A stretch of 64,000 nt of DNA from NCBI RefSeq assembly GCF_023373525.1, contig NZ_CP097218.1, positions 1,736,001 to 1,800,000 on the forward strand. The letters run 5' to 3'. Each line of letters starts with the position of its first letter. The first letter of the stretch is position 1. Below the pieces are notes generated by a model. That model had not been told where the DNA came from and did no database searches. It saw only the letters and a list, made by a program, of their open reading frames with translations. The position numbers and the translations under genes are program-made. The DNA is from Brachybacterium kimchii (GTDB lineage: Bacteria > Actinomycetota > Actinomycetes > Actinomycetales > Dermabacteraceae). This document shows positions 1 through 9,212 of this stretch, in pieces.

Positions 1-187
1 GCCGGGCCCGGTTCGCCCGGGTGACGAGGACGCCGGCGGTGCGCAGGGCCGCACGATGCACGAGCTCGTAGGAGGCGCGCGGGTCGGTCCCGGCGAGCTC
101 CTGGGCGCGGGCGAGCATCGCCTCGGCCCTCTCGAGGGCGGCGAGATCCTGATCCAGATGGACGAGCTCCGCTGTGTGCGTGGTCAT
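1..187 (-). CDS. SAV_6107-type HEPN domain protein (C-terminus beyond window)
   Basis: N-terminal 62 residues of a minus-strand gene that runs off the left edge. It starts at the ATG complementary to 185-187 and reads MTTHTAELVHLDQDLAALER, then a helical stretch containing ASYELVHRAALRTAGVLVTR. The pattern of an alpha-helical head followed by a Y-x-x-x-H-x-A-A-L-R motif resembles the SAV_6107 HEPN family of actinobacteria. The function of that family is not established; HEPN domains are often RNA- or nucleotide-binding. The call rests on family resemblance over a short stretch, and the catalytic region, if any, is outside the window. Confidence 0.55.
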   Translation of the reverse strand, partial: MTTHTAELVHLDQDLAALERAEAMLARAQELAGTDPRASYELVHRAALRTAGVLVTRANRAR

Positions 188-346
188 GGTGGGAACGCTA
201 GGCGGATGCACCGACATCCGACGCGGCAGCGTCGGCGCTGTGGACGGAGGGCGTCTGGGGAGGGCCGACGGGCGGCTCGCGCAGTCCGCTCCGGATCTGC
301 GCGCGCGGAGGCCGATGCGCGGGGCTCCCGGCTCTAGAGTGTCCGG

Positions 347-1240
347 GTGACCCCACCACCCCGCGGCCGTCGCCGCAGCTCCTCGGAGGCGCCGTTCCCC
401 GGTCTCGGGCCAGTCGGCGAGGCCGTCCCCATCTCGACGGGCAGCGCCGAGCTCGTCGTCGAATCCGACGGATCGGTGCTGCTCCTGGTCAACGGCGTTC
501 CCTCCTCGCACCTGGATCCCGATCCGGACCATCTGGTGTTCGAGTACATGCGGTGGATGCGCACGGCGATGCGCTGCTGGATCCTGGAGAGGCGCGCCGG
601 GGACGGGGCGGACGGCGCCGGCTCCTCGCGGCGCGGGCCCGAACTCGCCGTCGCCCATCTGGGAGGCGCCGGGTGCGCGCTGCCGCGCACGCTCGCCCAC
701 GACTGGCCGCGCGCCCGTCAGATCGTCGTGGAGCTCGACGCGCTCCTCGCCGAGCACGTGCGGACCTGGTTCTCCCTCCCCCGCTCCCCGCAGCTGAGGA
801 TCCGCGTCGACGACGCCGCCCATGCGCTCGAGGAGTGGCGCGAGGACCGCTTCGACGTGCTCACCCGCGACGTCTTCGCGGGAGATCGCACGCCGGCCTC
901 GCTCACCTCGGTCGAGGCCGCCCGCCACGCCCGCCGCGTGCTCGCCGACGACGGCCTCTACCTGGCCAACTGCGCCTCCCGCCCGGGATCCCGTCTGCTC
1001 GCCGACGAGCTGACCACGCTCTCGAGCGTGTTCGCGCACGTCGGCGCGATCGCCGAGCCGGCCCACCTCAAGGGCAGACGGCGCGGGAACTGCGTGCTGC
1101 TCGCCTCCGACGCGCCGCTGCCGGCCTCGCTCGACCGGGCGCTGCGCTCGGACCCGGTGGCGGTGCGGCTGGCCGCCGGGGAGGACGCGGCGCGGATCGC
1201 CGCCCCCGGAACGGTGCTCGAGGGCGCTGCGCAGGGCTGA
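347..1240 (+). CDS. spermidine synthase-like protein (class I SAM-fold)
   Basis: A 297-residue protein starting at GTG 347. The core resembles polyamine-synthase-type Rossmann proteins: RIRVDDAAHALEEWREDRFDVLTRDVF is the motif in which an acidic residue contacts the aminopropyl donor, followed by TPASLTSVEAARHARRVLADDGLYLANCAS, matching the family's P-x-x-L-x-T-x-E helix and final strand. The first SAM-binding glycine loop is not clear. Actinobacteria often carry such proteins without polyamine synthase activity, so only the fold is supported. The gene is convergent with the cold-shock gene, about 40 bases away. Confidence 0.6.
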   Translation: MTPPPRGRRRSSSEAPFPGLGPVGEAVPISTGSAELVVESDGSVLLLVNGVPSSHLDPDPDHLVFEYMRWMRTAMRCWILERRAGDGADGAGSSRRGPELAVAHLGGAGCALPRTLAHDWPRARQIVVELDALLAEHVRTWFSLPRSPQLRIRVDDAAHALEEWREDRFDVLTRDVFAGDRTPASLTSVEAARHARRVLADDGLYLANCASRPGSRLLADELTTLSSVFAHVGAIAEPAHLKGRRRGNCVLLASDAPLPASLDRALRSDPVAVRLAAGEDAARIAAPGTVLEGAAQG

Positions 1241-1280
1241 TGCGCGATGGGCCGGCGCCTCCCAGGAGGAGGACCGGATC

Positions 1281-1496
1281 TCAGAGCGGGCGGACCTGCT
1301 CGGCCTGCGGCCCCTTCTCGCCGGGCACCACGTCGACCTCGACCCTCTGGCCCTCCGCGAGGGTGCGGTAGCCGTCCATGTCGATGCGGCTGTGGTGCAC
1401 GAAGACGTCGGCCCCGGGCCCGTCGACCTCGATGAAGCCGTAGCCCTTCTCGCCGTTGAACCACTTCACGGTGCCCTGCACGGTGCTCTCTGCCAT
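1281..1496 (-). CDS. cold-shock protein (CspA family)
   Basis: A 71-residue single-domain OB-fold protein beginning [23 protein letters not shown]1 (KGYGFIEV, about residues 17-24) and RNP2 (VFVHHSRI, about 31-38) are intact. Members bind single-stranded RNA and DNA and act as RNA chaperones during cold or growth shifts. An AGGGAG ribosome-binding site lies about 11 bases before the ATG. It is a single gene, preceded by the PAC2 gene on the same strand with a gap of about 100 bases. The length is typical of actinobacterial CspA paralogues, but which paralogue it is cannot be told. Confidence 0.95.
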   Translation of the reverse strand: MAESTVQGTVKWFNGEKGYGFIEVDGPGADVFVHHSRIDMDGYRTLAEGQRVEVDVVPGEKGPQAEQVRPL

Positions 1497-1600
1497 GGAA
1501 AGCGTCACTCCCTGTGTCCTGCGATGATGCGCTGCTGCGTGCGCCGAGGGCGCGCGATGACCGATGGACGGCGGGTCGCCGGTGCGGCGGAGGCCCGTCC

Positions 1601-2560
1601 TCAGGAGACCTCGGGGCCGGAGCCTGGCCCCCGCCCCGATCCGCCGCCGGGGCCGTCGTCCTCCTCGCCGGCGAGGAAGCGCTCGAAGCGATCCGCGAGC
1701 TCCTCGCCGGTGGGCAGGTCCATCGTGGTGCTGAAGACGCCGTCGCTCTCGGTGGACTGCGCGTCGTACTGCTCCTCGAGGGCCGCGACCATGCTGAGGA
1801 CCTCCTCGTTGTCGGTGAGGGTGCTCTCGAGCGCCGCGCCCGCGGCCTCCGTGAGGTCTCCGAGGTCCACGAGCGGGATGTCCAGGCCCGCGCCCTCGCT
1901 GACCCGACGCAGCAGCGCGAGCGCGCCTGCCGGGAAGTCGGTGCGCGTGAGGTAGTGAGGGATCTGCGCGGCATAGCCGATGGCTGGGTGTCCGGCCTTG
2001 CCGAGCTCGTGCTCGAGCAGCGCGCCGAACGAGGCCGGGACCACGATCTCCCCGCCCTGCTCGGGCTCGTGCGCGGGGATCAGGTCGGGGTCGTTGGCAT
2101 GGGTGATCATGGCGATCGGCCGCGTGTGCGGCATGGCCATCGGGATCGCGCTCATGCCCACGACCTTCTCGACGTCGAAGAACTCGATGAGGTCGATCAC
2201 GGCCTGGCTGAGGCGGCGCCACTGCAGGTCCGGCTCGGGGCCGTCGAGGTAGAGGAACGGGCGGTCGCCCTCGTCGTACATGAGGTACAGGGACATCTCG
2301 GGAACGGTCACCTCGGTGTAGACCGCGCCGTCGAACACCGCCTGCGGGCGGGAGCCCCGGTAGTCCACGAGCTCGTCGACGTCGAACGTCACGATCCGCA
2401 CGTGGCGCAGGGAATCCTTGAGGTAGGTCGAGGCGATCCGGCAGGAGTTGCCGGCGTCCACGAGGCCGGGGAGGGCGTGCACGAGGGTCAGGCGTCCGCG
2501 GGGAACCGCCGCGATCACATCTGCGGACTCGTAGGCGTAGAGGTCACGGGGGTCACGCAT
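1601..2560 (-). CDS. PAC2 family protein
   Basis: 319 residues, starting [20 protein letters not shown]; the ATG at 2558-2560 has an AGGTG ribosome-binding site a few bases upstream, which favours it over an in-frame ATG 27 codons earlier. The PAC2 (proteasome assembly chaperone 2-like) domain covers about residues 15-260, with [31 protein letters not shown] and the [16 protein letters not shown] segment typical of the actinobacterial family. A Gly/Pro-rich acidic tail follows. No proteasome genes are in the window, and the bacterial family's role is unknown. It is divergent from helR, with about 80 bases between starts. Confidence 0.85.
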   Translation of the reverse strand: MRDPRDLYAYESADVIAAVPRGRLTLVHALPGLVDAGNSCRIASTYLKDSLRHVRIVTFDVDELVDYRGSRPQAVFDGAVYTEVTVPEMSLYLMYDEGDRPFLYLDGPEPDLQWRRLSQAVIDLIEFFDVEKVVGMSAIPMAMPHTRPIAMITHANDPDLIPAHEPEQGGEIVVPASFGALLEHELGKAGHPAIGYAAQIPHYLTRTDFPAGALALLRRVSEGAGLDIPLVDLGDLTEAAGAALESTLTDNEEVLSMVAALEEQYDAQSTESDGVFSTTMDLPTGEELADRFERFLAGEEDDGPGGGSGRGPGSGPEVS

Positions 2561-2639
2561 CGATGCACCTCGCTCCTCGCAGTCGCCGTCGAGCAGGGCT
2601 TTTCCCCGCGTTCGACGCGTTCCACCATAATGGATCGCC

Positions 2640-5021
2640 ATGTCATCGCGCGCACAGGATCAGGGCGGCACCCCCTCGTGCGCGCGGCCACCGGAAGGAC
2701 GCCCCGTGGAGCCAGCAGAACCCCGGCCGGATGCGCCGGCGAGCGAGGAGGCGCACGTCGCCCGTGAGATCGCCCTCGAGCAGGACTACGCGAACCGCTT
2801 GTACGCGCGCGTGGACGAGCTCATGGCGCAGATCCAGACCAGCCTGGACGAGGTCCAGGGGTCGCAGGACGCGGCGACCCATCAGAACCGCTCCGAGCGG
2901 GACGCGTTCATGGCGCTGTACGAGGACCGGCTCGCGCTGCTGCGCACGGTGAGCTCGAGCGTCGTGTTCGGCCGGCTCGACACGGACGAGGGCGAGCGCC
3001 ACTACATCGGCCGCATCGGCCTGTTCACCCCGGAGCGCGAGCAGCTCCTCGTGGACTGGCGCGCTCCGGCCGCGGCCGCCTACTACCAGGCGACCAGCCT
3101 CGAGCGGCTGGACGTGCGCCTGCGCCGCCACCTCATCTCCCAGGGGCGCACCGTCGTGGGGCTCGAGGACGACGTGCTCGACCAGTCCATGCTCGCGCAG
3201 GGCGCGGAGGGCGAGGAGGTCGTGCTGCAGGGCGAGGGCGCGCTCCTGGCCGCCGTCTCCTCGCAGCGCACCGGGCGCATGGGCGACATCGTCGCCACCA
3301 TCCAGGCGGAGCAGGACCGCATCATCCGCTCCTCGAACCGCGGGGTGCTGGTCGTCCAGGGCGGGCCCGGCACGGGCAAGACCGCCGTCGCCCTGCACCG
3401 CGCCGCCTATCTGCTCTACACCCATCGCCGCCGCCTCGAGCACTCGGGCGTGCTGATCGTCGCCCCCACGCGCGGCTTCCTGCGCTACATCGAGCGCGTG
3501 CTGCCGAGCCTCGGAGAGTCCGGCGTGGTGATGTCGACCCCGGGCGGGCTCTTCCCGGGCGTGGAGACGACGCTGCACGATGCGCCCGAGGTCGCGCGCC
3601 TCAAGGGCGCCCCCGCAATGGCCGAGCTCCTCTCGCGCGCGGTGAAGCAGCGTCAGCTGGTGCCGGAGAGGGATCTCGAGCTGGCCATCGACGGCACGCC
3701 CCTCAGGATCACCCGGAAGATCCTGGCCGACGCCCGGCGCGAGGCGCGCTCGACCCACAAGCCCCACAACGCCGCGCGCGCCGTGTTCGTGCGCGCCGCC
3801 CTGGACCGGCTGGTCCAGCAGTACGAGGCGGAGCTCTCCCGCCGCGGGACCACCGTGATCCCCGAGGACCGCGCGGGGTATCTCGACGACCTGCGCCGCG
3901 ATCCCGAGGTGCGCCGCGCGCTGAACCTGGCGTGGCTGCCGTACACCCCGGAGTCGTTCCTGCGGGTCCTGCTCGCGCATCCCGAGCGGCTGCGCGCGGC
4001 CGCGCCGCGCTCCCTCGCCGGCGCGGATCTCGACGTCCTCGTGCGCGCCAAGGACGCCCCGTGGACGATCGAGGACGTGCCCCTGCTCGACGAGGTCGCG
4101 GAGCTGCTGGGCGAGGACGATCAGGCCCAGCAGGCGGATGCCGAGCGCTCCCGACGACGCCGCGAGGCGGATCTCAGCTATGCGCGCGAGGTCATCGAGA
4201 ACATCGACACCTCGGGGATCGTGCGCGACGAGGACCTCGCGGACCGGATGGACCGCACCTCCGACGGCCGCACGCTCGCCGAACGGGCCGCGGAGGATCG
4301 CAGCTGGACCTACGGGCACGTGGTCGTGGACGAGGCGCAGGAGCTCTCGGCGATGATGTGGCGCACGCTCATGCGCCGGTGCCCCTCGAAGTCGTTCACC
4401 ATCGTCGGCGACGTCGCGCAGACCTCGTCGTCGGCGGGGACCTCCTCGTGGGAGCGGGCGCTCGCCCCGTACGTCGAGGACCGTCTCGAGGTCGAGCCGC
4501 TGAGCGTCAACTACCGCACGCCGCGTCGCATCATGGACGTGGCGCAGGCCGTGGCCGAGTCCCGCGACCTCCCGATCACCGACGTCACCTCGGTGCGCGA
4601 GGGCGACTGGCCCGTGCTCCTGCACTCCGGGGACGAGGCGGGGCTGCCGGAGGCGGTGGCCGACGCCGTCGCCGCGCAGCAGTCCGAGGCGATCGGGCGC
4701 CTCGTCGTCCTCACCCCCGGACGACTTCTCGAGGACGTGGTGCGCGCGCTGCGGGCACGGGACGCCCTGGGCCGCATCGGCACCGGGAGCCGCGGCATCG
4801 ACGACCCGATCGCGGTGATGACCCCGCAGGACGCCAAGGGACTCGAGTTCGACGGGGTGGTCCTCGTGGAGCCCGCGGAGATCCTCGCCGATTCCGAGGG
4901 AGGCGCCGGAGACCTCTATGTCGCGATGACCCGGGCGACCCAGCGACTGGACGTGGTGCACGCGCGGGAGCTCCCGGTGGGCCTCACCGGCACCGAGGCC
5001 GAGTCCTCACCCCGGACATGA
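2640..5021 (+). CDS. helR: HelD/HelR-type RNA polymerase recycling ATPase
   Basis: 793 residues, SF1 UvrD/Rep-like. An N-terminal coiled-coil arm (about 35-90) contains EQDYANRLYARVDELMAQIQ. A core with VDWRAPAAAAYYQ (about 140-153) and Walker A GGPGTGKTAVALHR (about 240-253) follows. The Walker B-like VVVDEAQELS and C-terminal DAKGLEFDGVVLV and YVAMTRATQRL are the helicase motifs III-VI. This is the arrangement of actinobacterial HelD, which enters the RNA polymerase channels, ejects DNA/RNA and, as HelR, can displace rifampicin. It is a factor, not a true DNA helicase. CATAAT at 2626-2631 ends 8 bases before the ATG with no clear ribosome-binding site, suggesting a leaderless mRNA. Confidence 0.88.
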   Translation: MSSRAQDQGGTPSCARPPEGRPVEPAEPRPDAPASEEAHVAREIALEQDYANRLYARVDELMAQIQTSLDEVQGSQDAATHQNRSERDAFMALYEDRLALLRTVSSSVVFGRLDTDEGERHYIGRIGLFTPEREQLLVDWRAPAAAAYYQATSLERLDVRLRRHLISQGRTVVGLEDDVLDQSMLAQGAEGEEVVLQGEGALLAAVSSQRTGRMGDIVATIQAEQDRIIRSSNRGVLVVQGGPGTGKTAVALHRAAYLLYTHRRRLEHSGVLIVAPTRGFLRYIERVLPSLGESGVVMSTPGGLFPGVETTLHDAPEVARLKGAPAMAELLSRAVKQRQLVPERDLELAIDGTPLRITRKILADARREARSTHKPHNAARAVFVRAALDRLVQQYEAELSRRGTTVIPEDRAGYLDDLRRDPEVRRALNLAWLPYTPESFLRVLLAHPERLRAAAPRSLAGADLDVLVRAKDAPWTIEDVPLLDEVAELLGEDDQAQQADAERSRRRREADLSYAREVIENIDTSGIVRDEDLADRMDRTSDGRTLAERAAEDRSWTYGHVVVDEAQELSAMMWRTLMRRCPSKSFTIVGDVAQTSSSAGTSSWERALAPYVEDRLEVEPLSVNYRTPRRIMDVAQAVAESRDLPITDVTSVREGDWPVLLHSGDEAGLPEAVADAVAAQQSEAIGRLVVLTPGRLLEDVVRALRARDALGRIGTGSRGIDDPIAVMTPQDAKGLEFDGVVLVEPAEILADSEGGAGDLYVAMTRATQRLDVVHARELPVGLTGTEAESSPRT

Positions 5022-5024
5022 GAA

Positions 5025-5062
5025 GACCGGCGGCCGTGGCTTCCCCTCCACGACCGCCGGTC
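5025..5062 (+). terminator. hairpin terminator after helR
   Basis: Left arm GACCGGCGGCCGTGG (5025-5039) pairs with CCACGACCGCCGGTC (5048-5062) with a single mismatch around an 8-base loop, starting 4 bases past the helR stop. There is no T-tract, as is usual in this GC-rich genome. Confidence 0.7.
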
Positions 5063-5065
5063 GGC

Positions 5066-5086
5066 GGCGCGCCCGCTGGGCGCGCC
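5066..5086. terminator. second hairpin in helR/nrdR intergenic region
   Basis: Perfect inverted repeat GGCGCGCCC (5066-5074) and GGGCGCGCC (5078-5086) with a 3-base loop, immediately beyond the first hairpin. It lies between the convergent ends of helR and nrdR and may work in either direction. Confidence 0.5.
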
Positions 5087-5208
5087 CTGAACATCTTAAG
5101 GGCATGACGCCCGTGCTTCGGACCGTTTTCCACCGATCGACACGGATCCGCCACGAATCCAGCGGCTCGCGTGCCTCGGACCCGAGGGCCGACGGGCCGC
5201 TCCGCGGC

Positions 5209-5682
5209 TCAGGACGAGGCGCCGCCGCTGCCCGCGGAGGCGTCCTGACGCAGCTCGGAGATCGCGGACTCGAAGTCGTCGAGGGAGTCGAAGTCCTGGT
5301 AGACGCTCGCGAAGCGGAGGTACGCGACCACGTCGAGCTCGCGCAGGGGCTGGAGGATCGCGAGGCCCACGGCGTGGGCGTCGACCTCGGCCTGGCCGCT
5401 CTGGCGGATGGTCTCCTCGACCCGCTGGGCGAGAACGGCCAGCTGGTCGTCGCTCACCGGGCGGCCCTGGCAGGCCTTGCGCACTCCGGAGATCACCTTG
5501 GAGCGGCTGAACGCCTCGCTGACTCCCGAGCGCTTGAGGACCGCGAGGGATGCCGTCTCGATCGTGGAGAAGCGGCGCGAGCAGTTCGGGCACTGGCGAC
5601 GACGCCGGATCGAGGCGCCGTCGTCGGCAGTGCGCGAGTCGACGACGCGCGAATCGGGGTGGCGGCAGAACGGGCAGTGCAC
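5209..5682 (-). CDS. nrdR: transcriptional repressor NrdR
   Basis: 157 residues. An N-terminal zinc ribbon with Cys3, Cys6, Cys31 and Cys34 (MHCPFC, then QCPNC) is followed by an ATP-cone domain (about 45-135, with [20 protein letters not shown]). NrdR senses ATP/dATP and represses ribonucleotide reductase genes through NrdR boxes. The start is GTG; TAGGCT at 5690-5695 ends 7 bases upstream, compatible with a leaderless message. It sits next to the lexA block as in many actinobacteria, but no nrd structural gene is adjacent here. Confidence 0.97.
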   Translation of the reverse strand: MHCPFCRHPDSRVVDSRTADDGASIRRRRQCPNCSRRFSTIETASLAVLKRSGVSEAFSRSKVISGVRKACQGRPVSDDQLAVLAQRVEETIRQSGQAEVDAHAVGLAILQPLRELDVVAYLRFASVYQDFDSLDDFESAISELRQDASAGSGGASS

Positions 5683-5756
5683 GTCCTCCAGCCTACCGGG
5701 CGCACCGGAGGGCCGAGGGAGGGCCCGCGGCGCTCCCGCCGCAGCGCCCCGGCGGA

Positions 5757-6137
5757 TCAGGCGGCGTCGACGCTGCCCTCGGGGAGCTCGAGCGACTGCC
5801 CCTCGGTGATGCGGGGGCTCGAGAGGCCGTTGAGCGAACGCATCTCGCGCACGAAGTCCTGGGAGTCCTCACCGGCGGGGGCGTACTGCTCGGCGTAGTC
5901 GCTGAGCGTGTCGCCCGCCTCCACGGTCACGGTGACAGGCTCCTGCGGATCGCCCGCGAAGGCGGAGGGGACACCGAGGACCAGGACGCCCAGCAGGGCG
6001 ACGAGGATGCCCGCGAGGAACGCGACGGCGGCCAGCAGGATGCGGCCGCGACGGGTGAGCTGCAGTCGAACACCCTTGCGAGCAGAACCCTGCCCGGCGT
6101 GGGCCGAAGAGGTGGGGAGGGGAAGCATGGTGGCCAT
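5757..6137 (-). CDS. LexA-controlled LysM membrane protein (ChiZ/YneA-like)
   Basis: 126 residues: a basic N-terminus, one transmembrane segment (about 33-57, [20 protein letters not shown]) and a C-terminal LysM domain (about 68-117, [20 protein letters not shown]). The gene is divergent from lexA, the same layout as mycobacterial Rv2719c (ChiZ) and Bacillus yneA, which are SOS-induced cell-division inhibitors with a membrane anchor and LysM. The start ATG at 6135-6137 has an AGGAG site (6146-6150) that lies inside a LexA box, so repression and translation signals overlap. Function is by context and architecture; the sequence is too short for stronger homology. Confidence 0.8.
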   Translation of the reverse strand: MATMLPLPTSSAHAGQGSARKGVRLQLTRRGRILLAAVAFLAGILVALLGVLVLGVPSAFAGDPQEPVTVTVEAGDTLSDYAEQYAPAGEDSQDFVREMRSLNGLSSPRITEGQSLELPEGSVDAA

Positions 6138-6140
6138 TGT

Positions 6141-6156
6141 CCGAACTCCTGTTCGA
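6141..6156. promoter_or_regulatory. LexA (SOS) box 1, LysM-protein side
   Basis: CCGAACTCCTGTTCGA carries the exact actinobacterial/Gram-positive SOS core CGAAC-N4-GTTCG. It lies just downstream of the likely transcription start of the LysM gene (-35 TTGCGT at 6195-6200, -10 TACAGT at 6172-6177, minus strand, 17-base spacer) and contains that gene's ribosome-binding site. Confidence 0.9.
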
Positions 6157-6171
6157 TCGAATACGTGTACG

Positions 6172-6200
6172 ACTGTAGGCCCGCCGTGCGCGACACGCAA
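6172..6200 (-). promoter_or_regulatory. promoter of the LysM SOS gene
   Basis: On the minus strand TTGCGT (6195-6200) and TACAGT (6172-6177) are spaced by 17 bases, a good sigma-70-type match. The predicted start is near 6165, giving a leader of about 28 bases that includes LexA box 1. Confidence 0.6.
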
Positions 6201-6208
6201 GACCTTCC

Positions 6209-6224
6209 TCGAACACATGTTTGG
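6209..6224. promoter_or_regulatory. LexA (SOS) box 2, lexA promoter
   Basis: TCGAACACATGTTTGG has the CGAAC-N4-GTTTG form, one base off the perfect palindrome. It overlaps the -35 element TTGGAA (6221-6226) of the lexA promoter, so it is positioned for autorepression. Confidence 0.88.
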
Positions 6225-6249
6225 AATCAGGTCGCCCGACGCCTAGGCT
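6221..6249 (+). promoter_or_regulatory. lexA promoter
   Basis: TTGGAA (6221-6226) and TAGGCT (6244-6249) are separated by 17 bases. The predicted start near 6256 gives a leader of about 50 bases carrying GAGGAG before the lexA ATG. Confidence 0.65.
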
Positions 6250-6307
6250 GAGCGACGAGTCCCACTGAAACGCAGGGGTGGGACAGACGAAGCGAGGAGC
6301 CGCGCAG

Positions 6308-6988
6308 ATGACCCCGACGACCTCTGGTCCCGACCTGACCGACGACGGCCTGACCGCGCGCCAGCGACGGATCCTCGAGACCATCACCGCCGCCATCGAG
6401 CGCCACGGCTACCCGCCGACCATGCGCGAGATCGGCGATGCCGTCGGCCTCACCTCCCCCTCCTCCGTCTCGCACCAGCTCCAGGCGCTCGAGCGCAAGG
6501 GATTCCTGCGCCGCGATCCGAAGCGCCCGCGCGCGCTCGAGGTCGTGCTGCCCGACGACGCCGGTGAGCCGACCCTCGCGCCCGTCGAGTCGATCGGCGC
6601 CGCCGCGGCCTCCGCGTCGGTGAGCGTGCCGCTCGTCGGCCGGATCGCCGCGGGCATCCCGATCACCGCGGAGGAGCAGGTGGAGGACGTCTTCACCCTG
6701 CCCCAGCAGCTCGTGGGCGACGGCGAGCTGTTCCTGCTGCAGGTCGTCGGGGACTCGATGGTCGATGCCGCGATCTGCGACGGCGACTGGGTCGTCGTGC
6801 GCTCGCAGCCGGTCGCGCAGAAGGGCGAGATCGTGGCGGCCATGATCGACGGCGAGGCGACGGTCAAGACCTTCGCCCAGAGCGACGGCCATGTCTGGCT
6901 GATGCCGCACAACCCCGCGTTCGCCCCGATCCTGGGCGACCACGCCGAGATCCTCGGCAAGGTCGTGGCGGTGCTGCGCGCCGTCTGA
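6308..6988 (+). CDS. lexA: LexA repressor
   Basis: 226 residues from ATG 6308, chosen because GAGGAG (6294-6299) lies 8 bases upstream; an in-frame GTG ten codons earlier has no such site. N-terminal winged helix-turn-helix (about 15-75, [20 protein letters not shown], then [20 protein letters not shown]). The self-cleavage site is Ala115-Gly116 (RIAAGIP); the catalytic dyad is Ser150 (GDSMVDA) and Lys187 (ATVKTF). LexA represses SOS genes until RecA filaments trigger cleavage. Boxes are visible at its own promoter, at the divergent LysM gene and at recA in this window. Confidence 0.98.
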   Translation: MTPTTSGPDLTDDGLTARQRRILETITAAIERHGYPPTMREIGDAVGLTSPSSVSHQLQALERKGFLRRDPKRPRALEVVLPDDAGEPTLAPVESIGAAAASASVSVPLVGRIAAGIPITAEEQVEDVFTLPQQLVGDGELFLLQVVGDSMVDAAICDGDWVVVRSQPVAQKGEIVAAMIDGEATVKTFAQSDGHVWLMPHNPAFAPILGDHAEILGKVVAVLRAV

Positions 6989-7052
6989 CGCGCTCCTCCC
7001 GCCCCCGACGCTCGCGCCTGCGATCCCCTGCGCGCGCTCGGCTCCTGCGGGC

Positions 7053-9077
7053 TCAGTCCCCCGCGCGGGCCAGTCGTCCGAGGGCGGCGAGCGCGACCTC
7101 GGGATCCTGCGTCGGCCACAGCGGCGGCATCGCCTCGCGCAGCACGGCCCCGTAGCGCTTGGTGCGCAGACGCGGGTCGAGCACCGCGACCATGCCGCGG
7201 TCCTCGTGCGAGCGGATCAGGCGACCGGCGCCCTGCGCGAGCAGCAGCGAGGCATGGCGCACCGAGACCTGCATGAATCCGCTGCCGCCCTCCGCGTCGG
7301 CCCGCTCCGAGCGTGCGGAGGTGAGCGGATCGTCGGGGCGCGGGAACGGCAGGCGGTCGATGGTCACCAGTCGGCACGTGCGTCCCTGCACGTCCACGCC
7401 CTGCCACAGCCCGATGGTTCCGAACAGGCTCGCGGTGTCTTCACCGCGGAACTGCTCGACGAGCCGGGGCAGGGAGTCCTCCCCCTGCAGGCCGACGGGC
7501 AGGTCGAGACGCGCGCGCACGTGCTCGGCCGCAGCCTCCGCTCCCCGCCTCGACGAGAACAGGCAGAGCGCCCCGCCGCGCGAGGCCTCGACGAGCTCGG
7601 TGAGGTGATCGAGCATCGCGAGCGACGGGCCCTCGCGGCCCGGCGCGGGCAGGTGGGAGGCGACGTAGAGGATGCCCTGGCGGCGATAGTCGAAGGGACT
7701 GCCCACATCGATCCCGGCCCATGCGCTGCGGTCCTCGAGCGGGGGGACGTCCTCGGCGTCCATGCGTCGGCGCGAGCCCAGGCCGATGGCGCGGGCGGGC
7801 GGCTCGAAGCGCCCGCCGAGGGCGAGCGTCGCGGACGTCAGCACGGCGGTGGTGTCCTCGAGGATGCGTCCGCGCATGGCGCCGGCGACATCCAGCGGGG
7901 CGACCTGGAGGCTCGAGCGCCCGGTGCGCTCGGAGTGGGAGACCGAGACGACGTCGTCCTCGTCGGGCGCGGTGAGGCGCTCGCAGACGTCGACGATCTC
8001 CTGCAGGTTCGCGCGCACGGCCTTGCGGGCGCCTGCCGCCGTCGGGGCGTCGCCGCCGGCGTCCTTGGCGTCGGCGTGGGCACCCCGGGCCTCAGTGCGC
8101 AGGTGGACGAGCGCATCGGCGGCGGCGCTGGGCAGGGCGCCCATGACCCTCCCGTCGGGCAGCTCGGGAAGGACCGTGTTCAGCTCCTCGCCGGCGTCGT
8201 CGAGGGCGGTCGCGGCGACGCCGAGCCCGCGCAGCTCGCGGACGGCCCCGCGCACCATGCCCACGGTCAGCTGGTCGGTGACGGCGCTCGTCACGCGGGA
8301 CGTGAGCTCGTGCGCCTCGTCGAAGACCACCGCATCGTGGTCGGGGATGATGCCGTGGTTGTCGAAGGAGTCGATCGCGAGCAGCGCGTGATTCGTGACC
8401 ACGAGATCGACCTCGCGGGCGACGGCGCGGTTGCGCTCGGCGAAGCACTGGTCCACGAGCGGGCAGTGCCCTCCCAGGCACTGCGAGCCGGTCACCGAGA
8501 CCTGGTGCCAGGCGCGGTCGGAGACCGGCATGTCCAGGTCGTCGCGGTCGCCCGTGTCGGTGAGCGCCGACCACTCGCGCAGCCGCTTCACCTGCTCCCC
8601 GAGGCGTTCGGAGGAGCCGCTCGCGGGATCGGCGGCGGTCTGGGAGAAGAGCGCCCCGGGGTCGATGTCGCTCGGGTAGCCGCCGTCGATCTTGTGCAGG
8701 CACAGGTAGTTCCCGCGCCCCTTGAGCAGGGAGAACGTGGGTGTGCGCGGGAGGTGGGGGGCGAGCGCCTCGACGATGCGCGGGAGGTCCTTGCGCACGA
8801 TCTGCGACTGCAGGGCGATGGTCGCCGTGGAGACCACGACCGGCCGTCCCGTCACGACCGCGTGGCGCAGAGCGGGCACGAGGTACGCGAGCGACTTGCC
8901 GGTGCCGGTGCCGGCCTGGACCAGCAGGTGGCGCTGCCCCTCGAGCGCCGTGTCGACCGCGCTCGCCATCCGGGTCTGTCCCTCGCGGCGCGTCCCCTCC
9001 AGGCCCTCCACGGCGGCCTCCATGAGCACGTCGAGATCGGCGATCGGCGACGCGGAGGCTTCACGGGCGGCAGGCAC
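7053..9077 (-). CDS. DinG-family ATP-dependent DNA helicase
   Basis: 674 residues, XPD/DinG superfamily 2. Walker A QAGTGTGKS (about 54-62), DEAH box VVFDEAHEL (about 248-254) and C-terminal motif VI QGAGRLIRSHEDRG. Four cysteines between motifs Ia and II (NYLCLHK near 125; SQCLGGHCPLVDQCF near 200-212) are placed like the 4Fe-4S ligands of DinG/XPD. It likely unwinds forked or R-loop DNA. It is convergent with lexA, but no SOS box is visible at its own promoter. TAGGGT (9084-9089) ends 6 bases before the GTG start, suggesting a leaderless transcript. Confidence 0.92.
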   Translation of the reverse strand: MPAAREASASPIADLDVLMEAAVEGLEGTRREGQTRMASAVDTALEGQRHLLVQAGTGTGKSLAYLVPALRHAVVTGRPVVVSTATIALQSQIVRKDLPRIVEALAPHLPRTPTFSLLKGRGNYLCLHKIDGGYPSDIDPGALFSQTAADPASGSSERLGEQVKRLREWSALTDTGDRDDLDMPVSDRAWHQVSVTGSQCLGGHCPLVDQCFAERNRAVAREVDLVVTNHALLAIDSFDNHGIIPDHDAVVFDEAHELTSRVTSAVTDQLTVGMVRGAVRELRGLGVAATALDDAGEELNTVLPELPDGRVMGALPSAAADALVHLRTEARGAHADAKDAGGDAPTAAGARKAVRANLQEIVDVCERLTAPDEDDVVSVSHSERTGRSSLQVAPLDVAGAMRGRILEDTTAVLTSATLALGGRFEPPARAIGLGSRRRMDAEDVPPLEDRSAWAGIDVGSPFDYRRQGILYVASHLPAPGREGPSLAMLDHLTELVEASRGGALCLFSSRRGAEAAAEHVRARLDLPVGLQGEDSLPRLVEQFRGEDTASLFGTIGLWQGVDVQGRTCRLVTIDRLPFPRPDDPLTSARSERADAEGGSGFMQVSVRHASLLLAQGAGRLIRSHEDRGMVAVLDPRLRTKRYGAVLREAMPPLWPTQDPEVALAALGRLARAGD

Positions 9078-9212
9078 CGGCCCACCCTAGCCGCGGGCCG
9101 TGCGCGCATCGCCGAGGCGCGTCGGTGCCCGCGGAGGGGACTCGTCACGTCGGCCAGGGAGGAGCCGACGCCCTCGGGCGCGGCCCTCTGGCACAGCCCC
9201 TCGGTCGCGGCC

